64,000 nucleotides of DNA, from the NCBI GenBank assembly GCA_910575725.1, contig CAJTFE010000014.1, forward strand, positions 36,889 to 100,888. The letters run 5' to 3'. Source of the stretch: Clostridia bacterium. GTDB lineage: Bacteria; Bacillota; Clostridia; Lachnospirales; Lachnospiraceae. Below, piece after piece: positions 52,691-60,632 of this stretch. How positions within the stretch are numbered: the stretch's first letter is position 1; every line of letters begins with the position of its first letter. A program made the position numbers and the translations under genes. Under the pieces are notes generated by a model. That model did no database searches. It worked only from the letters and a program-made list of their open reading frames with translations, and had not been told where the DNA came from.

Positions 52691-52719
52691 TTGACATTTG
52701 AATGGAAATTCGGTAGAAT
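52691..52719 (+). promoter_or_regulatory. Promoter of tRNA-Leu(CAG)
   Basis: Perfect TTGACA at 52691-52696 and TAGAAT at 52714-52719 are spaced by 17 bases, 12 bases before the tRNA. Confidence 0.85.
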
Positions 52720-52730
52720 ACTATTTGTTC

Positions 52731-52813
52731 GCAGGAGTGGCGGAATGGCAGACGCGCAGGCTTCAGGTGCCTGTAGTCGCAAGGCTGTGTGGGTTCAAGT
52801 CCCATCTCCTGCA
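52731..52813 (+). tRNA. tRNA-Leu, anticodon CAG
   Basis: An 83-base class II tRNA. Acceptor GCAGGAG pairs with CTCCTGC plus A; anticodon stem CAGGC/GCCTG holds TTCAGGT, giving anticodon CAG for CUG codons. The T-arm GGGTTCAAGTCCC is identical to that of the tRNA-Leu on the other strand. Confidence 0.92.
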
Positions 52814-52824
52814 TAGATTAAAGA

Positions 52825-52866
52825 TGTGATAAATATAGCAGAGATGCCATGTTTATCACATTTTTT
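52825..52866 (+). terminator. Terminator of tRNA-Leu(CAG)
   Basis: TGTGATAAA pairs with TTTATCACA, followed by TTTTTT. The loop AGCAGAGATGCC matches that of the terminator at 52438 in inverted orientation. Confidence 0.85.
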
Positions 52867-52990
52867 AATGTTTGGGTATAAGAAAAGTGAGTGTAAAAAT
52901 GCTTACAGTTTTTACGCAGATAGTGGGTTAGGCCGTTCTATCCATTTGCCGTCTTGCTTATTTTTACAGATAATTTCAAATAAAAGGGAA

Positions 52991-53073
52991 AAACAGGAAA
53001 AATAAAAAACGATAGTGCCAGACAATGCCGATATGTGATAAAATAAATCATATATCGGCATTTCCTGTTTTAG
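52991..53073 (+). promoter_or_regulatory. Nested hairpin in the glnA leader
   Basis: AATGCCGATATGTGAT (from 53024) pairs with ATCATATATCGGCATT (to 53062) with one mismatch. Outside it, AAACAGGAAA near 52990 can pair with TTTCCTGTTT at 53061-53070. A stem this strong just before the ribosome site suggests control of glnA by attenuation or protein binding. Confidence 0.5.
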
Positions 53074-53105
53074 GGAAAGCAATGCCAGAGGAAAGGGGAA
53101 AACAT

Positions 53106-54533
53106 ATGAAAAGCGAAGCAATCAAAAAATTGTGTGAAGAAAAGCAGATCCGTATGATCGATTTCAAAATGACAGACATCGACGGACGCTGGCGTCACAT
53201 CACCATTCCGGTAGAACGGTTCGGGGAAAGCACCTTTACCCAGGGAATCGGCTTTGACGGCTCCAACTACGGCTACGCCCCCATCGAAAAAAGCGATATG
53301 GTATTTCTGCCCGATCCGGACACAGCCTACATAGACCCATTTGCAGAGGTTCCGACACTGACCATGTGCGGCAACGTATGCACCATCGGAAAGGGTGAAA
53401 ACAAACCCTTCGACCAGTACCCCAAAAACGTAAGCCTCCGGGCTATAGAATATATGAAGGAAACCGGCATTGCCGACCGCATGGTCATCGGGCCGGAATT
53501 CGAATTCTACCTCTTTGACAGCGCCCGGTTCGAGGTCTCACCCCGCCAGTGCGGCTACCGCATCGACGCCAGACAGGCCGACTGGAACTGCAGCCTTGAC
53601 ACCAGAGGCAACAACGGTTACGAGGTTCCCTACAAGGGCGGCTACCATGTGGCGGCTCCCCAGGATGTAGGCTACGATCTCCGCAGCCGCATGTGCATGA
53701 TGATCGAGGACTGGGGCATCCAGGTAAAATACCACCACCACGAGGTAGGCGGCCCCGGCCAGATGGAGATCGAAGTAGAGCTTGACGACATGCCCAGCAT
53801 GGCCGACAACACCATGATTATCAAATACATCATCAAAAACCTGGCAGCCGAGGAAGGAAAAACAGCCACCTTCCTGCCCAAGCCTATCTATCAGGAGGCA
53901 GGCAGCGGCATGCACGTACATATGCTGCTTCTGAAAGACGGCCAGCCCCTCTTCTACGATGAAAACGGCTACTCCGGCCTAAGCCGCACAGCCCACTACT
54001 TTATAGGAGGACTTCTGAAGCACATCGCATCTCTGTGTGCCTTCACCAACCCCTCCACCAACTCCTTCAAGCGTCTCGTACCCGGCTACGAGGCTCCCGT
54101 GACCATCGGCTACGCCACCTCAAACCGCAGCGCCGTCATCCGGATCCCGGCCTACGCCAAAACACCGGAGACCAAGCGCTTCGAGCTTCGGAACCCCGAT
54201 GCCACAGCCAACCCCTACTACGCCTACGCCGCCATCCTCATGGCCGGCCTGGACGGAATCGAGAACAAAATCGATCCCTCCGAACAAGGCTGGGGCCCCT
54301 ACGACTTCAACCTCTACACCCTGTCCGAAGAAGAACAGAAAAAAATCAAAGGCCTCCCCAAGTCCTTAGGCGAAGCCCTGGATGCCCTGGAAGCTGATCA
54401 TGATTACCTGACCAAAGGCGGCGTATTCCCAGAACGCCTCATCAACGTATGGCTGACCAGAAAACGCTCAGAACTAAAAAAACTCGACCAGATCCCCAGC
54501 CCCGCCGAGTTCAAAATGTACTTTGACCTCTAA
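53106..54533 (+). CDS. glnA: Glutamine synthetase, type I
   Basis: A 475-residue enzyme making glutamine from glutamate and ammonia. It has DGRWRHITIP near residue 24, GFDGSNYGYAPIEKSDM near 49, GPEFEFYLFD near 129 (metal Glu), GPGQMEIEVE near 217, GSGMHVHMLL near 268 and NPSTNSFKRLVPGYEAPV near 315. The C-ending codon style is strong, as expected for a highly expressed gene. The ATG at 53106 follows AAAGGGG; an upstream ATG at 53025 would translate the hairpin. No adenylylation Tyr motif was identified. Confidence 0.96.
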   Translation: MKSEAIKKLCEEKQIRMIDFKMTDIDGRWRHITIPVERFGESTFTQGIGFDGSNYGYAPIEKSDMVFLPDPDTAYIDPFAEVPTLTMCGNVCTIGKGENKPFDQYPKNVSLRAIEYMKETGIADRMVIGPEFEFYLFDSARFEVSPRQCGYRIDARQADWNCSLDTRGNNGYEVPYKGGYHVAAPQDVGYDLRSRMCMMIEDWGIQVKYHHHEVGGPGQMEIEVELDDMPSMADNTMIIKYIIKNLAAEEGKTATFLPKPIYQEAGSGMHVHMLLLKDGQPLFYDENGYSGLSRTAHYFIGGLLKHIASLCAFTNPSTNSFKRLVPGYEAPVTIGYATSNRSAVIRIPAYAKTPETKRFELRNPDATANPYYAYAAILMAGLDGIENKIDPSEQGWGPYDFNLYTLSEEEQKKIKGLPKSLGEALDALEADHDYLTKGGVFPERLINVWLTRKRSELKKLDQIPSPAEFKMYFDL

Positions 54534-54567
54534 ACCACCGATAATTAACACACATCCGCAACACCCC

Positions 54568-54607
54568 TTAACCTGCAGCGTCTCACAACAAAACCGCTGC
54601 AGGTTAA
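54568..54607 (+). terminator. Strong hairpin after glnA
   Basis: TTAACCTGCAGCG pairs perfectly with CGCTGCAGGTTAA over 13 bp with a 14-base loop. There is no clear T-run, so it may act as an RNA-stabilising hairpin or an imperfect terminator. Confidence 0.55.
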
Positions 54608-54762
54608 ACATTTACCACATAATCCCAAAACAAAAGAGCTGGAAATAGTACTCCCACTCTTGTCCGCCTTAAAAAAACAAAAATAATTTCTCTGCATCCA
54701 AACGCCGCCCAGATAAGTCTAATAAGTGAATGTACATTCAAGCAACCCTAAGGAGGTAAGGA

Positions 54763-55284
54763 ATGAAAAGAGACAAAACGGAAGAGCTGCTTTTGAAAGC
54801 CAGAGCCTGTGACGGGGATGCGTTTGTGGAACTGATGGAGCTGCACAAGCAGTCCATGTACAAAGTAGCAAAGGCATATCTGAAACGGGAAGAAGATGTG
54901 GCGGACGCCATATCGGAGACCATACTGGACTGCTTCGAGCATCTGGAAAGCTTACGGGAAACACGCTATTTCGGAACCTGGCTGGTACGGATTCTCATCA
55001 ATAACTGCAACAATATAAGAAAATCCAACCAGCGCACCGAATGCACAGATCAGATAGAGGTTCTGTCGGGAGGAGGCAGAACCGACGAGAGGACGAGAGC
55101 CTTTCTGGATTATCTGGAACCCTTGGAAGAGCAGGACAGGCTCCTGATGATCCTGTATTACGTATGGGGCTTTCGAACCAGAGAAATATCGGAAATTCTC
55201 CGTATGAAGGAGGCAACCGTAAAATCCCGAATGCAGCGGGGCAGACAGAAAATCAAGCAGGCATTTTTTCCCATGGTGGTGTAG
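54763..55284 (+). CDS. RNA polymerase sigma factor, ECF (sigma-70 family)
   Basis: A 173-residue sigma factor. Region 2 spans about residues 10-75 (DAFVELMELHKQSMYKVAKAY, given in part, and EDVADAISETIL). Region 4 spans about 115-170 (LDYLEPLEEQDRLLMILYY in part, EISEILRMKEATVKSRMQRG). A strong AAGGAGG site precedes the ATG. The next gene, 13 bases downstream, has one membrane helix and is the probable anti-sigma or sensor partner. The signal is unknown. Confidence 0.92.
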   Translation: MKRDKTEELLLKARACDGDAFVELMELHKQSMYKVAKAYLKREEDVADAISETILDCFEHLESLRETRYFGTWLVRILINNCNNIRKSNQRTECTDQIEVLSGGGRTDERTRAFLDYLEPLEEQDRLLMILYYVWGFRTREISEILRMKEATVKSRMQRGRQKIKQAFFPMVV

Positions 55285-55297
55285 AGGAGGCAAGATT

Positions 55298-56737
55298 ATG
55301 AGCGAGGATAGAAAAAGATTAGAAGAGCAGGTATTAAAGCAGAGTATACCCGTTTCCAGGATAACCGAGGATAAGATCCAGGCAGCCTATGACATTGTAC
55401 GGGCCAAGAGCCGTCAGAAGGCCAAGGTAACACCTATGCGCAGCAGACGTTCCCTCCGCCATGTTTGGGCGGCCGGCCTGGCAGCAGCTCTTATAGCCGT
55501 TTCCGGCCTGGGTGTTATGGCGTCTATGGGATATTTTACAAAGAATGTACAGGAGGCAGACGGCAAAGTGTCCTACTCCTTTGAGGTAAATTACGAATTA
55601 AAGCCGGTAGAAGTCAAAGCAGAGCCAACCTACCTGCCGGAAGGCATGACCAGGCAGGAGGAAGGAAAATACTTCCTTGACGGTAATTATGGTCATGGTA
55701 TTTCCATTATGCCGATGAACATGGTAAATATTGACGCGCAAAAGGAAATGCTGGACTTCAGCCGCGTGGAGCAGGTGGAAAAAACCACCATCCAGAATAT
55801 GGAGGCCCATATCATTACCTATCAGGAGAGGGACAAATATTTAACAGGCGAGGATTTGTTCTTATTCAATCCGGAGGACGGCTATGTAATCCGCATTTTC
55901 GGTGACAATGCAGTTCCTGTGGAGGAAGTAAAGAAGGTGGCCGAGGGCTTGAAGATCACCGTTACGGAAAATGAGGATCTGACCTATGCTCTGACTCCGG
56001 AAGAGCGGCAGAAGCAGGCGGCGGCAGAAGCCGGCGATGCAGAGTGGGAGAATCTGGTGGAAAAGGGCGTTGCCACCGATCAGATTACCAAACTGGGCGA
56101 AACCTTGCAATGCGAAGGATACGGCGCAAGCTACACGGTAAACGAAGTAAAAATTTACGACAGTCTCTTTGATGTTCCCGGCTACACGGAGCAGGGCGTC
56201 TACGATATGGAGAGATTGAGCCCCTGGCTGAACGCCGACGGAACCCACAAGCCCTATCAGCGCATGCACCTTGATCAGGAGGGTGAAATTTTGGAAGAGA
56301 CAGAGGCAGCGCCGAAATTCCTGGCAGTGCAGGTTACGGCAGAGCAGTATATCGGCTATAATGAATTTGATAATGAAACTACGCAGGATTCTACCGCTCT
56401 GGATGCATCCCTGGTTTACGTGGAAAAGCGCGCCGACGGAACCTGGAACTTTAAGAAGGACAGCTACGAGGCAATTCCAAGTGAGCGGTATGAGCTTCAG
56501 ATGGATCATTCCGCCTTCTACTTAAGCCAGCCCGAGAACGTAAGCGGCGAGGGACGGATGCATTCCTTCTTCTACCGTTCTATGAAAAAGGGCGAGAGCC
56601 TGGATTATACGCTGATCTTCGCGGTAGACGCAGACCAGATGCCGGGCGGCAGCCTTGAGAATATCGTTCTTTGCTTTAACGGCACAGGCAATGATCCGAC
56701 AAATCCCATGTGGAGCGCACTGACAGAGATGAAGTGA
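55298..56737 (+). CDS. Membrane-anchored DUF4367-like protein, probable anti-sigma partner
   Basis: A 479-residue protein. The first 50 residues are cytoplasmic and charged, one membrane helix follows near 53-73 (VWAAGLAAALIAVSGLGVMA), and the rest is extracellular. Residues about 95-225 (EPTYLPEGMTRQEEGKYFL in part, then GYVIRIFGDNAV) resemble DUF4367 domains found in proteins paired with ECF sigma factors. The C-terminal 250 residues are not recognised. Gene order and topology support a sensor/anti-sigma role, but no classical zinc motif is visible. Confidence 0.75.
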   Translation: MSEDRKRLEEQVLKQSIPVSRITEDKIQAAYDIVRAKSRQKAKVTPMRSRRSLRHVWAAGLAAALIAVSGLGVMASMGYFTKNVQEADGKVSYSFEVNYELKPVEVKAEPTYLPEGMTRQEEGKYFLDGNYGHGISIMPMNMVNIDAQKEMLDFSRVEQVEKTTIQNMEAHIITYQERDKYLTGEDLFLFNPEDGYVIRIFGDNAVPVEEVKKVAEGLKITVTENEDLTYALTPEERQKQAAAEAGDAEWENLVEKGVATDQITKLGETLQCEGYGASYTVNEVKIYDSLFDVPGYTEQGVYDMERLSPWLNADGTHKPYQRMHLDQEGEILEETEAAPKFLAVQVTAEQYIGYNEFDNETTQDSTALDASLVYVEKRADGTWNFKKDSYEAIPSERYELQMDHSAFYLSQPENVSGEGRMHSFFYRSMKKGESLDYTLIFAVDADQMPGGSLENIVLCFNGTGNDPTNPMWSALTEMK

Positions 56738-56749
56738 GATTTAAACAAT

Positions 56750-56820
56750 ATAACAGGGAGATGCAGCTTGAATCCGCTGCATCTCCCTGTTATGTTGGAC
56801 TGTCAGCTTTCTGACAGTCC
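56750..56820 (+). terminator. Tandem hairpins after the anti-sigma-like gene
   Basis: ATAACAGGGAGATGCAGC pairs perfectly over 18 bp with GCTGCATCTCCCTGTTAT. A second stem GGACTGTCAG/CTGACAGTCC at 56797-56820 follows. Neither has a long T-run, but the first is very stable. Confidence 0.65.
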
Positions 56821-57032
56821 GTCTTATGTAAAAGGCATCTGCCTGTTGTTGTTTGCCGAAGCTGGTCAGCACCCATAAGCACCGGCAGCCTCTTTCTTTG
56901 TTAGTTCTATCTTATAAAAAGATTATGTCAAATATGTGTCTGAATTCTGAAAAAAAGGTGAGGAGATTCTAAATTATTTCTAAATTATGCCATGGATCTC
57001 TTGTAACCTCCATGTTAATCAAAGAAAATCCA
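56821..57032. other. Intergenic region, no gene seen
   Basis: About 210 bases. The only pattern noted is a direct repeat CTAAATTAT at 56970 and 56981. The RNase H promoter lies at its right end. Confidence 0.5.
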
Positions 57033-57061
57033 TTGACGCCTTTTTTTCAAGAACGTATAAT
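57033..57061 (+). promoter_or_regulatory. Promoter of the RNase H gene
   Basis: TTGACG at 57033-57038 and TATAAT at 57056-57061 are spaced by 17 bases. An AGGAGG overlaps the predicted start of transcription, but AAGGAGAGG nearer the ATG is the likelier ribosome site. Confidence 0.8.
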
Positions 57062-57095
57062 AGGAGGCAGCAAAGCAGACAGGTAAGGAGAGGTT

Positions 57096-57764
57096 ATGGG
57101 CCAGAAGAAGATTTATGCCGTAAAGAAAGGGAAGACAACAGGACTGTTTGATTCCTGGAGCATGTGCAGCGATGCGGTGAAAGGATATCCCGGCGCAGAA
57201 TTTAAGGGCTTTGAGACAGAAGAGGAGGCCAGGGCATATCTGGGAATGGAGCCTGGGGAAGGGAACAAAGAAATAGAGAAGCATGCAGAAAAGATACCAA
57301 AAGGACAGGTGATCGCATACGTGGACGGAAGCTTTGACCAGGCAGTCGGAAGGTACTCCTTTGGCTGCGTCCTTCTGATTCCAGGCGGCGGAATCATCCG
57401 GGAGTCGGGCAGCGGAAGCGAACCGGATTCCCTGGCCATCCGCAATGTTGCGGGTGAGATGTTAGGCGCTATGTACGCAGCCCAGTGGGCCCTGGCAAAG
57501 GGGTATAAAGCCATAGAGATCCGCTACGACTACCAGGGAATTGAGAAATGGGCCACAGGCGCATGGAAGACAAACAATGAGCTGACAAAGAAATATGCCG
57601 CATTCATGCAGCGCAAGCAGACCCAGATCCGTATTTCCTTTCAAAAGGTAAAGGCTCATTCCGGGGATTATTACAACGAGCAGGTGGACAAGCTGGCGAA
57701 AGCTGCCTTGACAGAAGCTGATGGAATTCCCAAGATTTGCAAAGGGGAGCCCGGGACAGAATAA
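57096..57764 (+). CDS. Ribonuclease H1 with N-terminal viroplasmin-like domain
   Basis: A 222-residue enzyme cleaving RNA in RNA-DNA hybrids. Residues 1-50 (KKIYAVKKGKTTGLF, then FKGFETEEEARAYLG) form the hybrid-binding domain of eukaryotic-type RNase H1. The catalytic domain has AYVDGSFD near residue 73, EMLGAMYAAQWAL near 117, YDYQGIEKW near 140 and YNEQVDKLAK near 192, giving the D-E-D-D set. It has its own promoter. Confidence 0.93.
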   Translation: MGQKKIYAVKKGKTTGLFDSWSMCSDAVKGYPGAEFKGFETEEEARAYLGMEPGEGNKEIEKHAEKIPKGQVIAYVDGSFDQAVGRYSFGCVLLIPGGGIIRESGSGSEPDSLAIRNVAGEMLGAMYAAQWALAKGYKAIEIRYDYQGIEKWATGAWKTNNELTKKYAAFMQRKQTQIRISFQKVKAHSGDYYNEQVDKLAKAALTEADGIPKICKGEPGTE

Positions 57765-57782
57765 AAGATATGGGCGGAAGAT

Positions 57783-57817
57783 AAAAAAGCTCTCACAGCA
57801 GACTGTGGGAGCTTCGG
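57783..57817 (-). terminator. Terminator of tRNA-Thr(CGU)
   Basis: On the minus strand GCTCCCACAG pairs with CTGTGAGAGC (one mismatch), followed by TTTTTT. Confidence 0.8.
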
Positions 57818-57830
57818 CTTAAAACAGGAA

Positions 57831-57903
57831 AGCTGGAAAAGAGACTTGAACTCTCGACCCCTTCATTACGAGTGAAGTGCTCTACCGACTGAGCTATTCC
57901 AGC
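57831..57903 (-). tRNA. tRNA-Thr, anticodon CGU
   Basis: A 73-base tRNA. Acceptor GCTGGAA pairs with TTCCAGC plus T; anticodon stem CTTCA/TGAAG holds CTCGTAA, giving anticodon CGU for ACG codons. The D-arm AGCTCAGTCGGTAGAGC and T-arm GAGAGTTCAAGTCTC are standard. CCA is not encoded. Confidence 0.92.
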
Positions 57904-57932
57904 TTGTGCTTTTCAGCATTTGATATTATAAT
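57904..57932 (+). promoter_or_regulatory. Candidate promoter of the lipoprotein amidase gene
   Basis: TATAAT at 57927-57932 has TTGTGC 17 bases upstream at 57904-57909. The -35 box is weak. Confidence 0.45.
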
Positions 57933-57966
57933 CCAAAAAGAGCATTTTGTAAAGGGGTAAATTAAA

Positions 57967-58941
57967 ATGAATAAGAAACAATTGTGTAAATGGAGTAAAA
58001 AGAGCGGAAATTGGCTGATTTTTGCCCTGTGTCTCTTCCTTTCCGGCTGTGGAACGGAAGATGCGTCAGAGGGCGCCGTACTTGCGGAGGCGCCTTTGGT
58101 CAATGTGGAGGCGGCGGGCCGGGAGATTCAGATGGAGCTTGAGCAGAAAGCAGAAGAAGAGAGAAAAGCTGCCCAGGAAGCAAAACAGGCGGAAGAGGAG
58201 GAGAGGCTTCGCGCAGAGCAGGAGAAAGCCGAGGAGGAGGCCCGGCAGGCAGAAGAACAGAAGGCTGCAGCAGGCAGGTATCTGGTAGCCATCGATCCGG
58301 GCCATCAGGCAAAGGGCAATTCCGAAAAGGAGCCCATAGGGCCGGGAGCTTCCGAGATGAAGGCCAAGGTAGCCGGCGGAACCTCCGGTGCAGCCAGCGG
58401 CTTAAGGGAGTATGAGCTGACCCTGCAGGTAGCCTTAAAGCTGAAAGAGGAGCTGACGGCCCGGGGATATGAGGTGTTGATGATCCGGGAAACCAGCGAT
58501 GTAAATATCACCAATGCAGAGCGTGCCCAGAAGGCAAATGAGGCCCAGGCAGACGCATTTATCCGAATCCATGCCGACGGCTCCGAGAACAGTTCGGCCA
58601 GCGGCATTATGACCATCTGCCCTACGGCGGATAATCCTTACACACCGGGAATCTATGAGAGCAGCCGGGCCCTGTCAAAGGCAGTTCTGAATCATATGGT
58701 AAGCGTCACGGGGGCAAAGGCAAGAAAGGTCTGGGAGACAGACACCATGAGCGGAATCAACTGGTGCCAGGTGCCGGTGACCATTGTGGAGATGGGATTT
58801 ATGACCAACCCGGAGGAGGATCTTAAGATGGCCTCGGAGGAATACCAGCAGAAGCTCGCCCAGGGCATGGCGGACGGCCTGGACGAGTTCTTCGGCATTG
58901 CGGCTGCTGGAAGCTCCCCGGAAGGAGAGATCAGCGAATAG
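57967..58941 (+). CDS. Lipoprotein N-acetylmuramoyl-L-alanine amidase
   Basis: A 324-residue surface enzyme. The signal peptide ends in the lipobox LSGC near residue 25, so it is a lipoprotein. Residues about 50-100 form a highly charged Glu/Lys/Ala coiled coil, probably a spacer. The amidase_3 domain follows: [11 protein letters not shown] near 108, [11 protein letters not shown] near 144, [11 protein letters not shown] near 202 and [15 protein letters not shown] near 269, carrying the zinc ligands and catalytic Glu. It converges with, and overlaps by 11 bases, the hydrolase gene on the other strand. Confidence 0.92.
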   Translation: MNKKQLCKWSKKSGNWLIFALCLFLSGCGTEDASEGAVLAEAPLVNVEAAGREIQMELEQKAEEERKAAQEAKQAEEEERLRAEQEKAEEEARQAEEQKAAAGRYLVAIDPGHQAKGNSEKEPIGPGASEMKAKVAGGTSGAASGLREYELTLQVALKLKEELTARGYEVLMIRETSDVNITNAERAQKANEAQADAFIRIHADGSENSSASGIMTICPTADNPYTPGIYESSRALSKAVLNHMVSVTGAKARKVWETDTMSGINWCQVPVTIVEMGFMTNPEEDLKMASEEYQQKLAQGMADGLDEFFGIAAAGSSPEGEISE

Positions 58942-59455
58942 CGATTTGACACATTTTCATGGCATTCAAAGCATTCTCGTGGCTTTCCGGCGTAACGCCG
59001 GCGCAGCAGGAAGCGGTGACGCTCACGGGAAGCTCCGGGAAAAAGGCTTTTAACACCATGGCATTGGAAATGACGCAGATATCCGTACAGAGCCCGATAA
59101 GCTCTACGCTTTCCAGTCCTCTTGGATAGCGGGTTTCCAGGTAGGCCGGCAGATCCTTTGCCCCGAAGGTGAGCTTGTCCAGAACCGGGGAATGCCCGGC
59201 GTCACGCAGAGCCTTAAGCTCTGGGCAGAGCTCCCAGCCGGGCGTGCCCTTGATACAGTGGGGAACCGGAAGATTCTTTCCCTCCTGAGTCTCCATATAA
59301 TCTTCGGAATGGGTATCTCTGGTGTAGAGCACATCCCCCTCAAACTCCTGGATGCGCTTTACAACATTCGGAACAATAGCCTCAGCCTCCTTCGTGCCGA
59401 GGGCGCCGTCGATAAAATCATTTTGCATATCAATAACGAGAAGAAGCTTTTTCAT
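58931..59455 (-). CDS. Cysteine hydrolase of the isochorismatase/nicotinamidase family
   Basis: A 174-residue enzyme. The catalytic triad is visible as Asp in [10 protein letters not shown] near residue 9, Lys in [11 protein letters not shown] near 95 and Cys in [15 protein letters not shown] near 124. The family includes nicotinamidases, N-carbamoylsarcosine amidases and others, and sequence alone does not decide. The second ATG (59455) is used because GGAGGT lies 7 bases away; the first ATG abuts it. Confidence 0.88.
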   Translation of the reverse strand: MKKLLLVIDMQNDFIDGALGTKEAEAIVPNVVKRIQEFEGDVLYTRDTHSEDYMETQEGKNLPVPHCIKGTPGWELCPELKALRDAGHSPVLDKLTFGAKDLPAYLETRYPRGLESVELIGLCTDICVISNAMVLKAFFPELPVSVTASCCAGVTPESHENALNAMKMCQIAIR

Positions 59456-59484
59456 GCACATACCTCCATAATTGTAATAAAGCT

Positions 59485-59513
59485 ATTATAATTCCGGAAG
59501 GAGATACTGTAAA
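59485..59513 (-). promoter_or_regulatory. Promoter of the cysteine hydrolase gene
   Basis: On the minus strand TTTACA (59508-59513) and TATAAT (59485-59490) are spaced by 17 bases. Confidence 0.75.
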
Positions 59514-59690
59514 GGTCCATCCATGAACATCCCCATCTTTCTGTCCGAAATGGTGCTGTAGAATTGGATGAGGCATATAAATATCAGAAAGGTGAAAGCT
59601 AAAAGGCTTTCAAATATTTTACGTGAAAAAGCCTCAAAAATAGTGATAAATTATAATGAAAATTTAATAATAAATTATCAAACCTCATTG

Positions 59691-59719
59691 TTGATTTTTC
59701 TCTGGTTTTTGCATATAAT
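59691..59719 (+). promoter_or_regulatory. Promoter of the toxin-antitoxin operon, with upstream inverted repeat
   Basis: TTGATT at 59691-59696 and TATAAT at 59714-59719 are spaced by 17 bases. Just upstream, TGATAAATTATAAT and ATAATAAATTATCA (about 59644-59681) form an imperfect palindrome that could be an antitoxin operator. The rest of 59514-59690 holds no gene. Confidence 0.65.
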
Positions 59720-59751
59720 AAAAGTAAAATAAAGCAATGGGGGCGTTTGTT

Positions 59752-60075
59752 ATGGCAATTACAGCAGAACTTTTACAGAGTCTTGTTCCTATTTCACAAT
59801 TCAATAAAGGTCAGGCAGCGAAGATATTTGATAGGCTCCATTCTGAAAGGGAATTAATTGTTTTAAAGAATAATCAGCCTTCAGCAGTTATTTTGTCACC
59901 GGAAGAATATACAAGGCTAATGGAAATTGAGGAAGACTATTTTCTCTTGTTAGAGGCAAATAAACGCATGGGGGATAATGGAAATAATAAAACAATTTCA
60001 TTTGATTCCGTAATGAGTGATTTAGGAATCAGCGAAGACGAACTTTTGGATATGGAGGACATAGATATCGAATGA
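59752..60075 (+). CDS. Antitoxin, Phd/YefM-like
   Basis: A 107-residue protein starting AITAELLQSLVPISQFNKG. It contains RELIVLKNNQPSAVILSPEEY near residue 31-52 (given in part elsewhere), the DNA-binding Phd/YefM fold, and an acidic C-terminal tail (EDELLDMEDIDIE) that would wrap the toxin. The ATG at 59752 follows GGGGG; an ATG five codons earlier overlaps that site. It overlaps the toxin gene by four bases. The antitoxin probably represses its own promoter. Confidence 0.85.
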   Translation: MAITAELLQSLVPISQFNKGQAAKIFDRLHSERELIVLKNNQPSAVILSPEEYTRLMEIEEDYFLLLEANKRMGDNGNNKTISFDSVMSDLGISEDELLDMEDIDIE

Positions 60076-60401
60076 CATGGAGTATTGAGTTTTTAGATGA
60101 AGCGGAAAAGGACATGAAGAAACTCGATCATGCAGCTCAGATTCAAGTCTTAAAGGGTATCCGAAAAGTTAGTCGAAATCCATTATCTGCAGAGGAAGGT
60201 GGGTATGGAAAACCTTTGGGCAGCAAAAGTGGGACAAATCTTACGAATCTTATGAAAATAAAGTTTAGGGATTTGGGAATTAGAGTTGTTTATAAGGTGG
60301 AGCGTGTGGATGGAGTAATGAAGATTATTGTAATTTCTGCTAGATCCGATGAGCAGGTATATAAGGAAGCCGCAAAAAGGCGAGAAAAACATAATTTATA
60401 A
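60072..60401 (+). CDS. RelE/ParE-superfamily toxin
   Basis: A 109-residue basic protein starting TWSIEFLDEAEKDMKKLD, with NPLSAEEGGYGKPLGS near residue 37, KIKFRDLGIRVVYKVE near 62 and IVISARSDEQVYKEA near 86, the RelE/ParE fold with its Arg-rich strands. It overlaps the antitoxin start-to-stop (ATGA). RelE members cut mRNA on the ribosome and ParE members hit gyrase; the R.VYKVE phrase favours the RelE type, not decisively. Confidence 0.88.
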   Translation: MTWSIEFLDEAEKDMKKLDHAAQIQVLKGIRKVSRNPLSAEEGGYGKPLGSKSGTNLTNLMKIKFRDLGIRVVYKVERVDGVMKIIVISARSDEQVYKEAAKRREKHNL

Positions 60402-60416
60402 CATAAGATGTAATGA

Positions 60417-60443
60417 AGCCGTTATTTAGCAGCGGCTTTTTTA
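60417..60443 (+). terminator. Terminator after the toxin-antitoxin pair
   Basis: AAGCCG pairs with CGGCTT across a loop, followed by TTTTT. Confidence 0.75.
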
Positions 60444-60469
60444 ATGGGGACAGATATGACAAAATTTAA

Positions 60470-60498
60470 ATGACAGAAATTTGAATGAGATGTATAAT
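60470..60498 (+). promoter_or_regulatory. Promoter of the large nuclease-like gene
   Basis: ATGACA at 60470-60475 and TATAAT at 60493-60498 are spaced by 17 bases, leaving a leader of about 130 bases before the ATG at 60633. Confidence 0.65.
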
Positions 60499-60632
60499 AA
60501 AACCGAAAGAAGATATCCATGTAAGAAAATATAGTTTGCGAAAGCTGCATTGAAATAGCCGGGGCATGTCTAAATGCTTATGCGGTGCGAATTGGAAAGA
60601 AAATTTGTATTAAGGCAAAAGAGAGGGATTAA

